Assembly: GCA_025617375.2 (NCBI GenBank) | Contig: JAMYGW020000004.1 | Coordinates: forward strand, 558,001 to 622,000 | Length of the DNA stretch: 64,000 nucleotides | Direction of reading: 5' to 3' | Source of the DNA: Acarospora socialis | Lineage: Eukaryota; Ascomycota; Lecanoromycetes; Acarosporales; Acarosporaceae | In this document: piece by piece, positions 1 through 12,790 of the stretch | Layout: each line of letters starts with the position of its first letter | Numbering within the stretch: the first letter of the stretch is position 1 | The notes under the pieces: generated by a model | The model's database searches: none | What the model was told of the DNA's origin: nothing | Seen by the model: the letters and a program-made list of their open reading frames with translations, nothing else | Made by a program: the position numbers and the translations under genes

Positions 1-2252
1 CTTGGCTGGGCTACCGCTCTCGTCCGCAGTCTCGTTGCCAGTGAACTTTCTCTTATTGCCGTGGGCCTCCTCGAGATGTAACCCTCCCGCAGCAATGATC
101 TTCTCGTGTGTCTCAGTATAGAAGCGAACAGCATTCTCCACATCTCCAGGCTTTAGCTCCGTCATGCTGGTAATATGCTTCTGAAAGCTTAAGTCGAGCG
201 AGTGGATGCGATAAAGAGTAATGTATTCTTTCTTCTGATCTTCTGTAAAGTGGGCAGGTGCAGGAGGTGGCATTTCCAGAAACTTGTCGTCTTTGTCTAA
301 GTTTGGAGCTTGGACTTGCAGTGGAGTGTATCCAAACATGCTGGATGCCTGAGACGTCTGATTGATTTGTGAAACGGGGCTTGTTCCGTTGACTCCGTTC
401 GTCAACTTCGCCTTTTCTTTTTCCACAGCCGGAGACTTGGAGTCGCTCAGGATATCTCGGAAAATATTCGAGGTTTGCGATCCTCCTGCCTGCGCAAACG
501 GTATGGTTTTGCTGACGCCGTTCGTCAACTTTTCCTTCTGGATCGCAGTTTCGGCTGTCGACGGAGGCGGCTGAGTAGAAGTCGTCGGTTTCGTTGAGTT
601 CAAGCTCCCAGGAAAGGGAACTTTTGCCGTGGTACTCGGCTGCTGTTTGCTCGCAAGGGGTGATGGAGTAGAAGGGGGCATAAGCAGGCCGGAAAATAAA
701 CCCTTAGTATTACCAAGTTTAGGAGCTGCAGATGCTGACTTGAGGGTAGCAATAGGGCGCGAGTTCCCGGAGAACAGGGTTTTGTTCACGGTTGCCGCGC
801 CCGTGGTCGTAGGAGTTGGGTCGGGCGTCGAGGGCGGTTGAGATAGTTTTGAGAACAGATTGGCCGTAACTGATTGTGTATTAACTTCTGTCGAAGTATC
901 GTTTTGTGGCTGGGACAGGAAAGAGAAAGCTCCCGTCTTCGGGGCATCACCCTTGGCTGGCGTAGTATCAGGTGATATTTGCATCTTTTCCGCGCTTTGT
1001 ACGGATACATTGCTCGGTGACTTGTGTTGTAAGGTGGAATTAATGCTTTGCCCAAAGATATTAGTTGTGGCTGGGGTGGTTTTGTCTTGCTGCACAGACG
1101 TTTGACCGAAGATGTTGGTCGTGGCTAGACTGGTTTTGGCTGGCTGCATAGACGTTTGTCCGAAGATATTGGTTGTGGCTGGAGTGGCTTTCTCTGGCTG
1201 CGCAGCCGATTGCCCGAAGGTAATGGTCGTGGCCGGGGTGGTTTTGTTTTGCTGCACCGCCGTTTGTCCAAAGATATTGGTTGTCAACGGTGTCTGAGCA
1301 ATGTTGCTTGGCTTAGCAGGCGTCTCGCTTGTCGTTTCAGGCTGTGTGCTTTTATCGGCCTCGTCAGACGGATTGTTCAAGGGGTCAGGAGGAATAGGCG
1401 CGAAAAGAGGTATGGAATCCCTTCCAGCAGGCATGTTGAAGATGGAGCCTCTGAAACCTAGGTGGCCACCACCGATACTGCCCTCTGTACCCGAAAAGGA
1501 TGTGGGATGTTGAATCGGTATATTTCCGGGCGTGAAGGGATTGTTGACCTTGGTCGAGAGGGAGAAATTGAACGCTGAGCCATTGGGTGCCGACGGATTT
1601 GTGCTAGTCGCCTTGCCAGATTGAAATCCGGAGAACGACGCAGATAGACTGCCTGCCTGCGTGCCAGATGGGTTATCTGGCGGGAAACTCTGCGAAGCTC
1701 CGAAGAGGTTTCCCCCATGTACGCCGTTTTGTAGCGCCGAGGACGTGTCTGATGGCTGAGATTGTTGGTCCGTGTTGCTCGGCGCACTATTACTGAGTAT
1801 GTTCGGATTTATATTTGTAAACGGACTCGCCATTTGCTGCTGATGCTCGGGTGGGTCGTAGATTGGCGATGCTCCGATATTCTGAGGGCGACGTGCCAAT
1901 CTACCGCGTACGATCCTGATGGTGAGACCGTTAGCTCTCAAGCACTCAGAGGTTGTGTAACTAAGCAACCACCATAAGATCTCAATAGCGACCACAGGGT
2001 GATACAGGACGTCTTTCTGTAGGGTTGTTTTGATGATAAAGGTTACGTGTCGCGGGAGGTTTTGACAAGGTGGACGTTGAGTGCGGACAAGAATAAGGAC
2101 GAAAATCGTGATAGATGAAGGACTTACTTCCGTTGTGCCATCTGAGCAGCCGTTGCTCGCCTGGGCGTATCCATGCCGGCTCCGGCATTGCCAGCGGGAT
2201 TGTTGAACCAGCCGTCGCGCCCACCCTGCACCTCGGCGCCTCTTTTCGACAT
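1..2252 (-). CDS. NUP2: Nup2/Nup50-like FG nucleoporin, C-terminus outside window
   Basis: Likely a mobile nuclear-basket nucleoporin that binds importin-alpha and Ran. Exon 1 is 2252-2128 and begins MSKRGAEVQGGRDGW. A 212-nt intron (2127-1916, branch-like CTAAC near the acceptor) leads to exon 2, which starts at 1915 and stays open to the window edge. The junction reads QMAQRKIVRGRLARRPQ, a basic importin-alpha-binding-type segment like the start of yeast Nup2. Around 1040-1290 five FG units in imperfect repeats of about 20 residues occur, most with the core NIFGQ. Near 80-290 a conserved stretch (FTEDQKKEYITLYRIHSLDL) precedes an acidic/basic linker. About 680 residues lie in the window. 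The Ran-binding domain expected at the C-terminus lies outside and is not seen. Family assignment rests on the N-terminus, the FG repeats and the mid-region. Another FG nucleoporin is possible but less likely. Confidence 0.8.
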
Positions 2253-3359
2253 GATGCGCTGTGCCAATTCGTGTCGACTGAGTGAACTGGCTGTATGTTG
2301 TGAGAATTGAAAGACTCGACTTTTCGAGACAGAGAGAGATTGCAAAGTTGGAGTCTAAGAACAAGTACTGAAGTGGAAAGAGAAGTGTTGAATTTCTGAA
2401 GATGTTTCGTGGTGCATCTGTGAAGGTCGTGTGTAGTGTGAATGTTTTGGAGGGTGTGAAGGCTCGAAAGTTGTTATTGTTGTGGTAAGTCGGAGGACGA
2501 ACTTTCCTCACAGTTCGCGCGCAACCTCAGTTGTTGCTTCCGGAAGGAACGAAGCGCAATAAGGGATCGGAAGAGTTTACGTCAACAACACCCGGACCCA
2601 GACACTACCACAGACGAGGACCACCACCATCGAAGTCGAGTTTGTTATAAAAGGGATTGTGAGGTTGAGGAACTCGGGATAGGCGCGAAACTGAGACAGC
2701 GGGGCCGGCTGTTGTCCGTCAGGCAAATACAAAATGTTTGGGAGGAGGGCCTCTCACTCAGAAAGGTTGCCAAGGCATGAGTTCGCTAGCCGATCACGTG
2801 CTGGAAGCCTCACCTCTCTATTAAAGACGTTTTACGGAGTACACGATGGCGCATAAAGGACTGTTTGCGCCGCTTGGCTGTACAAGGACAACAAGGATCG
2901 TAAAGTAGTAAACTCAATACCATCACGGGAATCGAGCTGATGATATGTATTTCTCCACAGGTCGCCGTCATGTTTCCCCCAACAAGGTGTTCAGATTTGC
3001 ATTCAGCCAACCTTGTCATATAACACCCTTTTCTCTAATTTACAAACAGAGTCCTCGGCAGTTGACAACAGTATAGTTAAAACTACAGCCGCCGCCTTTC
3101 TGTGATATAAAATGTTCAACGATGGATACGAATCGGAGAATATATTGAAGGAGCAAGCCCTAAGCACCACTTCTGCTCCCCCAGAAACCCACCGCGCCCT
3201 TCCAAAAGGCCCTAAAAGCGCGTGTCAGTTGGAGCCGGGTCGTAGGATACACCAAACGACCCATAACAAGGCCATCGGTCGCACGACTGAGGGAAGTAGA
3301 TCTTGCATATGTTGTATTACCACTATCGAATCCTCCACAACCCAAGTAACACTTATGCC
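2253..3359. other. Intergenic: NUP2 promoter side and SCP2 3' side
   Basis: About 1.1 kb without a supported gene. It must hold the NUP2 promoter (minus strand) and the SCP2 3' end. A TATAAAAGG-like box on the plus strand near 2645 has no convincing plus-strand gene after it. An ACGGAGTAC motif near 2833 recurs in other spacers of this window. Confidence 0.6.
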
Positions 3360-3912
3360 CTACAGTTTCGCCTTCGTCTGCGCCCTCTTCAATATCGGCT
3401 CCATCTTCGTAGCCTTCATAACGTCCCCTTTGACCTTCAGCTTGCCCGCCATGAACAGCCTCTGCGCGTTTGCCTTGCCGCTGATCAGTTTGCCAAAGTC
3501 CTCGTCCGATAGAGATAACGTGACTGTAGACAAGTTTGATTAGTGCCTGCTCTCATCCCTCCGATCCCTCGTGCTCGACATGAGCTGAGAGCAGAGGCGA
3601 ACGAGCCGGTGAGGGAAGCAGCTGCGATGAACATACCATTAGTCTTCTGCCCCTCGGGCCCCGTGCCCCTCGCCACCTCTCCCTTCTCCTTCAGATCTAT
3701 GTACCAGCTTTCGACCTGCCCCTCCTTGTTTTGGAGTGTGAATGCGAATATCGCGTTGCCTTTCTTGATGGCGTCTTTGCGCTCGGCCTCGTCGGATTGG
3801 AGGGAATTGTTGATGAGATCGAATGCTTCCGATGACGGGAAGGCATCTGAATGTAGGACTCAGCGCATATCATCTCGAAGGTAAGATTATACATACCGTT
3901 TTTAAGTGACAT
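3360..3912 (-). CDS. SCP2 sterol-carrier domain protein, peroxisomal
   Basis: Single-domain SCP2 protein of 129 residues, a lipid/acyl-CoA carrier linked to peroxisomal beta-oxidation. Exons are 3912-3897 (16 nt), 3846-3637 and 3523-3360, with GTATGT donors on both introns. The product begins MSLKNDAFPSSEAFDLIN. It contains the SCP2 core (KKGNAIFAFTLQNKEG, then WYIDLKEKGEV) and the late helix NAQRLFMAGKLKVKGDVMKA. It ends in AKL, a PTS1 peroxisome-import tripeptide. Length is typical of stand-alone fungal SCP2 proteins. The open frame on the opposite strand (3112-3543) is a shadow. The very short first exon is unusual, but reading frame and family sequence support it. Confidence 0.93.
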
Positions 3913-4341
3913 GGCGGATGCGATGGAGATACAACCGGTTCTAGAGTGCTGAAGGAACGTCGGAGGTACGAGTTTTGATTTAGTCGCACAGAGGAAGGGT
4001 CGGATTGGAGATGCGGCTTCTGAGATGTAAGATGTTGTTTAAATGGAAGATTTAGCCATACTTTTACATGTATCTGTATCACGAGTGCTTACAATGGATT
4101 ATCTACAGGGCTTGAATTGCATGTGAAGGAGGCCTTGGCGGAACCATTGCCGAGGCCGACTTGCTTGTCACGCGCAATTATTCTCATCACCACCGGCGAG
4201 ATCAAAGTGTTTGCAACATGAGTTCGTGGTCATGTTACCAGGATCTCTAATGCACCTTCTCCCATACATATAATAGCACCAACTGGATGCGATATTAACG
4301 AATCTCCGTCCAAGCCTCAGACTCCTAACACCCTACCAGGC
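3913..4341. other. Intergenic: SCP2 promoter and F-box gene 3' end
   Basis: About 430 bases between two minus-strand genes. No RNA gene or repeat was recognised. Confidence 0.6.
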
Positions 4342-5721
4342 CTATCGCCAGCTGAATATGGAACTCCTAAGGAATTTCTTCATGTGTTCGGGACCTCCCC
4401 AAAAGAATTCTCTGCCCCTCGATCCTGCTTTGTGTAGTCCTCCGAACAACCTCCTCTCCTTGAACTTACTGCGCTCCTTCTCTGCCTCCCACATTACTTG
4501 CTCCATCTCTCCTTTGCCTAGGCCGTCCGCGCTAAGGATGATGGGGACATCCATCACTTCCTCGGCCTTCTGCTTCCACTTCTCGCTGCCACTGATTCGT
4601 GTCAACGGGGCCAAAGCTTCTTCCCAAGTTCCGGTGCGGAGGACGACGTCTTCAAAATTGAATTCGTAGAGCGTGCGCCGGTGGGAGGTGATGAAGCTAG
4701 ATATCTGGGTTGCGTCCAAGACAGCGTTTTCGAGCTCCATGTACCTCAATTTCGGGAATCTGAGAGGCTTTGGAGGACGGGTCGAACGTGTTGGACACGC
4801 GGCAGATGATGTATTGTGAGAAGGTGATGGTAAGAAACAGGGTTCAGTGCAGAAGGACAGCGGCGAGGGGCCTTTGTTTCCCCTCCAGCGGAATAAGAAT
4901 CTTTTCAAAGACCGCTTGAACAATTGAAGGTAAGAGTGTAAGAGCCTAAGTTGATCGACCGGAGTCTGAGAGTCGAAAGGGCAGCTATCCATATGGATAG
5001 CAAGTCGGTCGATCTGGGTCCAGCGCTTCACCGAGTTAGGCAGGGTACCAAGGCCCATGGTCGGACGTAGATAGAATACACCAGCAGGATGTATCGGGAG
5101 GAGTGAGAGTGTGTTGAGAGACGGGAGTGAAGCTCGCTCGGCGGCAATCCGAACGGATATTAGGGCATAGTCGACAATGCTTCGCCGGTACCGTAGGGCT
5201 GAGTCTTGGCCTGGACAGGAGATTACGAGGTGGGTCATGCAAGGCATGGCAGAGAAGGCTCGGATGAATGAAGGTACATCGGTGGCGGCGTGGAACAGTG
5301 GCGGGTACTGTTTCACCAACAAATCCGTCATCTCCCAGCTCCCATACTTAGGGATGCTGAGCCGCGAAGCCGAAGCTCTGGATGACTGGATGTGCGGCGT
5401 ATAAACGAAGGTCTGCTCCTCTCCAGTCACGGAATCCAGGAGGGGCGGCAGAAACGTCTCCGGTCCGTGTGACATGTTGAATTGAAATGTTTCCACATGG
5501 TGGCCTATTCGTTGCAGTGCGGCCATCCGTGCTGGTTTGGTGAAGGAACCCGGGCGAAAGGTGACGGCGACCTCTCTGAAAAGCAAAGGGGCGGCGCGAA
5601 CGCTGAAATCATGGCAGGCGAGGCGAAGAGAGTGAAGATCTTCTTTCTCGACGTGTGAGAGAAACGAATTGCGGGTATTGTCGGTCCACCAAAATCGTAG
5701 GAAGGCGGAGCCGGACGACAT
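4342..5721 (-). CDS. F-box-like fungal protein
   Basis: Intronless frame of 459 residues. Residues about 18-50 (FLSHVEKEDLHSLRLACHDF, then PLLFREVAVTF) match the degenerate F-box of large fungal families, which bind Skp1 and recruit substrates to SCF ubiquitin ligases. The rest has weak leucine-rich spacing (TLSLLPI, LRLLHSYLQLFKRSLKRFLF) without a clear repeat register. A short lysine/arginine-rich tail follows. The minus-strand TATAAAAG about 40 bp upstream supports the chosen ATG. The substrate cannot be inferred. An F-box-fold protein acting outside SCF is possible. Confidence 0.75.
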   Translation of the reverse strand: MSSGSAFLRFWWTDNTRNSFLSHVEKEDLHSLRLACHDFSVRAAPLLFREVAVTFRPGSFTKPARMAALQRIGHHVETFQFNMSHGPETFLPPLLDSVTGEEQTFVYTPHIQSSRASASRLSIPKYGSWEMTDLLVKQYPPLFHAATDVPSFIRAFSAMPCMTHLVISCPGQDSALRYRRSIVDYALISVRIAAERASLPSLNTLSLLPIHPAGVFYLRPTMGLGTLPNSVKRWTQIDRLAIHMDSCPFDSQTPVDQLRLLHSYLQLFKRSLKRFLFRWRGNKGPSPLSFCTEPCFLPSPSHNTSSAACPTRSTRPPKPLRFPKLRYMELENAVLDATQISSFITSHRRTLYEFNFEDVVLRTGTWEEALAPLTRISGSEKWKQKAEEVMDVPIILSADGLGKGEMEQVMWEAEKERSKFKERRLFGGLHKAGSRGREFFWGGPEHMKKFLRSSIFSWR

Positions 5722-7734
5722 GGGCGATAAGCATATCGGTACTGGCTGTTTGCCTCTTTTATAAGGTGTCAGATAAGTACATGATGACTGCCCGAAGAGA
5801 CTTCCATACAGATGTACCCGGATGCTTCCAGCAATTGCGCCCTAACCGAGCGTCTGCCTTTGAAGCTTCTATAAGGTGTAAATGATGTGGAATTGCTCTG
5901 TAGTATACGGAATTCTGTAACTCGAAACAACCTTGAGAAATGCGCTTGAATTCCTTCTAGGATAGCTTGTGGGCAAGCATCATCGCAAAAACCAAAGTCA
6001 AGGACACCTCAGGAAAGAACGAGGCATCCTTCAAACATAAAACCACTTGATCATCTAGCCCAAAGATTCGAAAAGCGCGCGACCGCATCTATGAGTCAGA
6101 GGCAGGTGTTTCAAAAGCGGGCAAGATTCGCATCTTGTCGCTGATCTAGAAAGAAATCGATGCAGAAACGCGGGCATTACACCAGAATCTCACGACTATT
6201 GCGCGCTCGTGGTTGACCGCCATGACGTGAAGAAGGTCATGGTTGGCCTTATGGCGGGAAGAGGTTGGGGAACATTGGCCTGGAAGCCTGTGCGCCTGCG
6301 GGCCTGGCGCGATACTCCTCTTTCCTTCATCGGTTTTCACCAATCAGATGGCGAGGAGGGCAAAAGTTTAAGTGCTGCAGGGCTCCGCGTTATCGATAAG
6401 GACGCGCTTGACGCCAGTGCAAAAACGTGTTTCTGTATGGAAGCAGAACTTGTGCAAGGGTCCCCGTGTGGTGAACGCGGGAATGGCTGGCGATCCCAGT
6501 GAATTGCACGACTTTGTACGTTGATCCGATACCTATTCAGTAAGGTAAAGCGCTCCCAGACAGGGAGAACTGACCATACACATAAGTGAGAGTAAATAAT
6601 GCTACCTAAGGCAGGTAACTTCGTACGCGACTGGGACGACAGACCTTACCTTATCATCATACCTTACGCGAACCGTTCCCGCTAGACTTGACCCCAGCCG
6701 AGTCGGGAAGATCGTGGAGGCCTGGGTGGCTCAAGCGTACCTCCTCAAGACGAGATTTTGATGATAATAGGCGCTCGAGATACACCCTCGACCATGTTTG
6801 TGCGAGTCACTCTGAGTACTTGTATGGGCAAATACTGTGTTTACCATGGAACACGCTCTAAAACATCCAAGTTGACATCAGCCCTGTACGTACATGCGGG
6901 AGTCACCAGCTATTATTTGTCAAAGCCCAAATACGGCAGGATGCGGGCAGATGCTGACCTTACAAAACGGACAGATGTATGAGGTTAGCATAGTTTCTGT
7001 ACAGAGGTCTTAACTCAACCTGATTATTTAATTAAGCAAACTCGGTGAGGCTTCAAAGCACTGATGTGTCGTTGTTGAGTGCACAAGAGCATAGAAGTTA
7101 TCCCAAGTCCGGGTACCACTGAGATCTATCTCGGCGGCACATATCGATGCAGCGAACAGGATTAGCTTCACAGATATGAAAACTCCGTTCGATTTATCGT
7201 TGACTGTGTAGTGCATAAGGTAAGGTAGGTAGGTAGGTCAGTGATGCCAGTCGCTAAATGTAGAATGTCTGAGCAAGGGTTCCGGAGCGGTCGGTAGCAT
7301 GTACGCTAACCTCTTTGCAGCAGGACTACAAGAGTTCGAAAGGAAAGCTGATCACTTACACTCATCCCTAGGTAGCGATATAGTACACACCTGCTAAGCT
7401 GGGCCCTGCATAGTAATAGCTGTACGGAGGTAGCGCACGCCGCAAGATCACAGCCATGTGTTAGGCTCAAGCTCCTTCGCTCAAGCTTGTCAGCTCACGC
7501 CCCAAATCGGTACGGTTCTTCCATCGGCCGTGGAGGGATCGAGAGGCGTGGGTGGGTGCAGCGAAGCATGGGAAGGTAATGATCACCCAGAAACGTCGGG
7601 AGACCTACGGTATCAGCGGTCCCCGGATCGACGTTTGGGGTTGGTGGGGAGGTGTGGAAGTGGCAGGGTCGTGCATCTCCACAGGGCTTTCTCCGGATCA
7701 AGGTCTCTCAGCATAAGGACTTCAGCCTCAAAAC
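5722..7734. other. Gene-poor spacer before SLN1
   Basis: Two kilobases without a supported gene. Open frames are short, overlap on both strands and show no domain. A (GGTA)n-type tract lies near 7219-7236, and other ACCTTACC/ACCTAAGG words occur near 6600-6660. The right end must carry the SLN1 promoter. Confidence 0.6.
5757..5764 (-). promoter_or_regulatory. TATA-like box of the F-box gene
   Basis: TATAAAAG on the minus strand, about 36-43 bases before the ATG at 5721. The distance leaves room for only a short 5' UTR. Read from sequence only. Confidence 0.45.
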
Positions 7735-10700
7735 ATGCGAATTCCAATACGGGTGCAACTCGCGCTCCTGGTACTAGTGACCTCCCTTGTGGCGCTGGCC
7801 GTGGTAGCGATTGCAACAGTGAGTATCACCCAGTTTAAGAAGCACTCCCTCTCAGCTACTGATGCACTGTGCAGTGGGTCAACAATTATTCCTTTGTGGT
7901 CAACATAAGGTTGGTCGCCTTCTGATCCAGCTTCTGCGATAGCCTAGCCCTGCTGATCCGATGAAAAGGCTCTCCGGTCTCTCTCTTACTGCATCTCTCA
8001 AGGCCGCCCAGCTATCCTCCAATCTGCTACTCCTAGAATCCAGTGTTCAAGCGATTTCGACGCGAGTACTAGTGCAGACCGTTCTCTTGCGCTACAATCA
8101 AGGCAACAACACCAATGAGAACTGGTCCAGGGCCGCTGCCGATTTGCAGACTGCCATTGCAGGTGGGGGCACCTCTGCTCTACTCCTCCAAGCTGTATTG
8201 TATTCCAAAAACGGCACTGGTATCGGAGACTCTCACGGTCTGCTCAACGTCACAGGCGATGCTCTTCGAGGCAAAATACCACTACCCTATGCGTATCCGA
8301 ATGGCACAGCTGTATTTCTGGGAGACGATGGTCTAGGGTATCCTCCATCACTGTATCCGAACCTCACGTACACCACCTCGGTCATTAACAGTACTTATAA
8401 CTCTTCGAACGCCTTCTTTAATGGCGACCCGCTCTACTCAAACTCGACGCTGTTGCTGGGGCCGTGGCAGGTAAACGCTACGCTCTCGCTGCTTTCTATT
8501 ACTCTGCCGATCATCAACAACACCTCTGCTGCAGACACGCTCGGATGGATTACTGTGGTGGCGAACGCACGGATGGTGTACGATGTTGTCAAGTCACTAG
8601 AGGGCCTTGATGATACGGGTACTGTGTTGCTAGTTGGACCTACACGACCAGACAACAAACTTCCTCCGGGCGTGATCTACACTAGCAAGTCTGAAGCGAA
8701 CGTAACGGCAGCACGCAAACGAGAGGTTCACTTCGTAATGGCACCTTTGCAAAACGAATCTCGAGGTATCAGGCATTCTGAACATGCTTATGGTGAGCCG
8801 AACAAGCCTTTCACAATGCAGGACTACCCGGCGGTGCTTGATGCTTTCACCTCGACGAAGTCGGGAAGCTTGATATCCACGAAGAATGAAGAGAATCGAA
8901 GCGTCTCCGTGGGTTATTCATCGCCCTTAACAGACCTTGTTGACTGGGTACTCCTGGTCGAACAAGATCATGGTGAGGTCATCGCGCCAATAAACCATCT
9001 CCGGAACGTTCTTCTGGCCTGCGTGTTTGGCACCGCTGGTGTTTTATTCCTCCTTGTGTTGCCTATCGCGCATTTCTCGGTGCGGCCGATCAGGCGGCTG
9101 CGGGAAGCTACGAAGAAAACCGTGGACCCGTATGGTTTCAGCTCGGACGGTGCCAGTTCGCCATCCTTTGACTCGAGAGCCAACCACGATGATGACATAT
9201 CCGCCAATGACGAGGATGCTGCTCAGGCTGCTAAGAAAGAAGGGTTCATTGGCAGTCTATCGAGTTGGGGCCGGAACAGACGTAAACGTAAAGCTAAGCT
9301 CCGAGACGAGCACGACAGGCAAACATTCCGTATTCCCGGGAAAGTGCACGATGGGAAACACATCGTACACGATGAGCTTACCGATCTTACAAGGACCTTC
9401 AATGAGATGTCTGAGGAGCTCATGATGCAGTATGAGAGGCTGGAGGAAAGAGTAAAGGAGCGGACAAAGGAGCTAGAACAGAGCAAAAAAGCCGCAGAGG
9501 CCGCCGACAAGAGCAAAACCTTGTTTATCGCAAACATCAGGTACGTTCCGATTCCAACAGGTTCTGTCACGGCGGATCATTGTATGTTGCAACAGATCCG
9601 TACTCTTCTACGTCTGCACTAATGCTCTGAAGAGGTACTCAAGCTGATGTACTTTAGCCATGAACTCAAAACTCCGTTGAACGGTATCCTTGGCATGTGT
9701 ACGGTCTGTATGCAAGAAGAGGACCAGACAAGAATCAAAAGATCACTTGGCATTATTTACAAATCAGGCGACCTTCTCTTACATCTGCTCACAGACCTTT
9801 TGACCTTCAGCAAGAACGAAATTGGTCAGCAGCTTACTTTGGATGAAAAGGAATTTCGCCTGGCGGACGTCAGTTCTCAAATTTTATCAATCTTTGACAA
9901 CCAGGCGAGAGAAGGGGGTATCAACCTTGCAGTAACATTCCATGCTCCGGCAGACTCACTTGAAACCGCCTCTAGTGTACCTTCTCAGCACAGCTACGGC
10001 CCCTTTGGCATCGGAAATGTGAAGGACATGTGCCTCTGGGGTGATCAGCATAGGATATTGCAGGTAATCATCAATTTGGTCAGCAACGCTTTGAAATTTA
10101 CTCCAGCTGGAGGTTCCGTTGAAGTAAGGATCAAATGCCTTGGTAGCGTGGAAGACAAGCCGGTCAGTCGTAAGGAATCCTCACGATTGAAGCTCTCCAA
10201 GCAGTATTCGTCCTCAAGAAATTCCAGAACCCGACATGGCCACGCTTCAGAATCTTCCGCCGCCTCATCAGTACCTGCTGAAGGGAGTGCGGAGAGGGCC
10301 AATTCTCCGGACGCCGGCTCAGATCTGAATGTCATAAGCATAAGCAAAGCTCAGCCGCAATTCGCTCTTCGCGAGCGATCTACATCTCCTCCCCCCCTCA
10401 ATGCAAGGAAACTTTGGTTCGAATTCGAAGTTGAAGATACTGGGCCAGGCATACCCGAATCTCAACAGCGGCTCGTTTTTGAGCCATTTATTCAAGGCGA
10501 TCTGGGTCTCAGCAAAAAGTACGCGGGTACGGGACTGGGGCTGAGTATCTGCTCCCAGCTAGCACGGTTAATGGGCGGCACCATAAGTCTTAAGAGCCAA
10601 GAAGGCGTTGGGAGTACCTTCACCCTCCGGATACCTCTGAAGTTCACCAAGGAACGTACCGGCAGCATTACGAGTTCTGTGGTCAACCTCCCTACTCGCA

Positions 10701-11514
10701 ACGATACAGAGCCTAAGCCACTGGATGCCGGCCGAGTACTGCAACGGGCCGGCTCGTGTTCCGATCTTTCGATCAAGTCCGCACCTACCGGTGGCAAAGA
10801 AATCAACGGCTTCAATGTTCCAGTCAATCCACGCCTGGTTGGATTCAGCCAGCCATTCTTTGCGACAAGCCCTCCACTAGAGACACCTAAGCAGCAGCTG
10901 GAAGCAATGGAAAGAGCTGCAGTGGAGGCTTCGCGTAGTGGCAATAAGGTCCGGGTGTTGGTGGCGGAGGATAACAAAGTCAATCAAGAGGTAGTCCTTC
11001 GGATGCTGAAGCTGGAGGATATATATGGTAGGCTGTTGACAAACCGCGTGCGAGAGTTACGGCTGACAATACGTCTTAGATGTGACACTCGCCAAGGATG
11101 GTCAAGAGGCTTTTGATCTGGTCAAGGAGAGCATGGTGCAGCAGAAGCTCTACGACTTGATCTTCATGGACATTCAAGTAAGCCCTGAGTAAGCCCTGAT
11201 AAGTAACATACCTACACTTGCTAACGCGTTCCTGTTAGATGCCAAACCTTGACGGTCTACAAAGCACGCGGCTCATCCGCGAATTGGGCTTCTCCGCCCC
11301 AATCGTGGCACTGACGGCGTTCGCAGAGGAGAACAACGTCAAAGAGTGCATCGCTTCTGGCATGAACTTCTTCCTACCTAAGCCAATCCGTCGGCCGGCG
11401 CTCAAGCAAGTGCTGAATCGATATTGTCCTACAATTCCTGAAACGGCCGAGGAGGTGGAAGTCATACCATCCGCCAAAAAAGAAGATGATGTCGACAAGA
11501 TATCGCACGCATAA
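7735..11514 (+). CDS. SLN1: SLN1-type hybrid histidine kinase osmosensor
   Basis: Membrane sensor kinase feeding the Ypd1-Ssk1-HOG MAP-kinase phosphorelay. Exons: 7735-7818, 7875-7909, 7969-9540, 9658-11027, 11080-11177, 11239-11514 (1144 residues). TM1 is at residues about 8-28. A large extracellular sensor with many N-x-S/T sites follows, then TM2 at about 386-410 ([19 protein letters not shown]) and a HAMP/coiled-coil linker. The dimerisation box [15 protein letters not shown] puts the phospho-histidine near 565; intron 3 splits the Ser codon just before it. The HATPase domain has N-box [13 protein letters not shown] and G-boxes DTGPGIP and GTGLGLSI. The receiver domain has VAEDNKVN and phospho-acceptor Asp about 1051 in FMDIQMP, with the final Lys in LPKPI. 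Complete, with all catalytic motifs present; architecture matches fungal Sln1/TcsB. Confidence 0.95.
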
Positions 11515-12790
11515 TGACCATTTTGTATTTAGACGCGCAACTTTTTAACTCGCCGCTTATTTACTTGCGGCGTCCTTATTCACCATATTTCGAGTTCAGC
11601 TTCAACCGGTACAATCAGTGAAAGCGCATACTTTCAATCCCCGCCACCTCAGTTCCTTCACATGGGCTTTGTTGGCCCTCGGCGCAGTGGTTTATTTAGG
11701 ACGACCATGCTTGTGGATGTGGCAGGGCACGAATATCCAGTGTTCTTGGCGTTTGCAGAAACGCATGGACTCAGACTTTCTATATACTCGACCTTTACTG
11801 AGCGATCATCAAGCATTGGGCTGGCGTTCCCAGCTGATTATATATGGTGCAGCAATTTCCGTACTGGTATTTCTCCGGTCCTGGTGGTCAAGGGGTACTT
11901 TTATCGTCATAACTAGCTCTCAGACGCGCTGTCTTAATCCGCTTAACGCATTGCACATATAAGTACGATTCAAACACATAGAAGCATACACTTCCTCTCA
12001 ACCTTCAGTTATTTACAAAGATTCGCGTGACCTTGCTCTGTTGTCGCCTGTATCAATAGGACCAGTTGGCTACCCAGGCCTCTGCCGGTGATTACTGGCC
12101 CGGCCCGACCGGCACGCAGTCACAGCTGACGGTCAACAATCTAAAGTTATCCGATAATGCGGGCTTCCTCGATTAGTATGTTACAAGCGAAGCCATCTGC
12201 CTCACCTACTATTACCTCACATTACCTCACTTCACACCGATCTATATTGCGTAGATGTTACGGCTTATGGTACTGCTGGTTGCATTTGCTGACAATGACT
12301 AATGTAATCCCTGAAATCTGGGGTTCATCCATCAACGCAACCAGCAGTCCGCTGTGTCGTATGTCTCAATTGCAACCGCCTCTCTTGTTCTCAATCCATG
12401 GACTTTGTCAGGCTGTCATAATATCCGGGCAGCGAAACATGGTGGCTATACGCCAGCTTACAGTGGGAGACTCTCCAAACATGCCGCAGTGACGATGAAT
12501 TGTTCCGGGGGGGGGGACGTTGGCGTTGTGGATCCCCTAATGGGCTGCTAAAACGATGCCGGGAAAGCTAGAGAGGCCTAGCATGAATGACACCACTACT
12601 CCGCAGTTTACCTAAGGCGAAAGGCAAATCTTTTGAAAAATGCCCAGGCTCGCCTACAAAGTACAGCATTCTCTGAAATCTCATCGGTTCAAACCGTCTT
12701 GGGAATTGAACATGGTCTGCGACGTTGGGAGATCTTGAGAGAAGAGTAGCCTGGCTTGGACTGCGTCGCTACCGGAACCGCAACAAATTG
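11515..12790. other. Intergenic: SLN1 3' end to permease promoter
   Basis: About 1.3 kb with no supported gene. A frame at 11618-11962 overlaps another and shows no domain. A run of nine or more G lies near 12507. The right part must hold the permease promoter. Confidence 0.55.

Noticed and set aside
3112-3543. 143-codon plus frame
   Set aside because: Overlaps SCP2 exon 3 and intron on the other strand; no domain.
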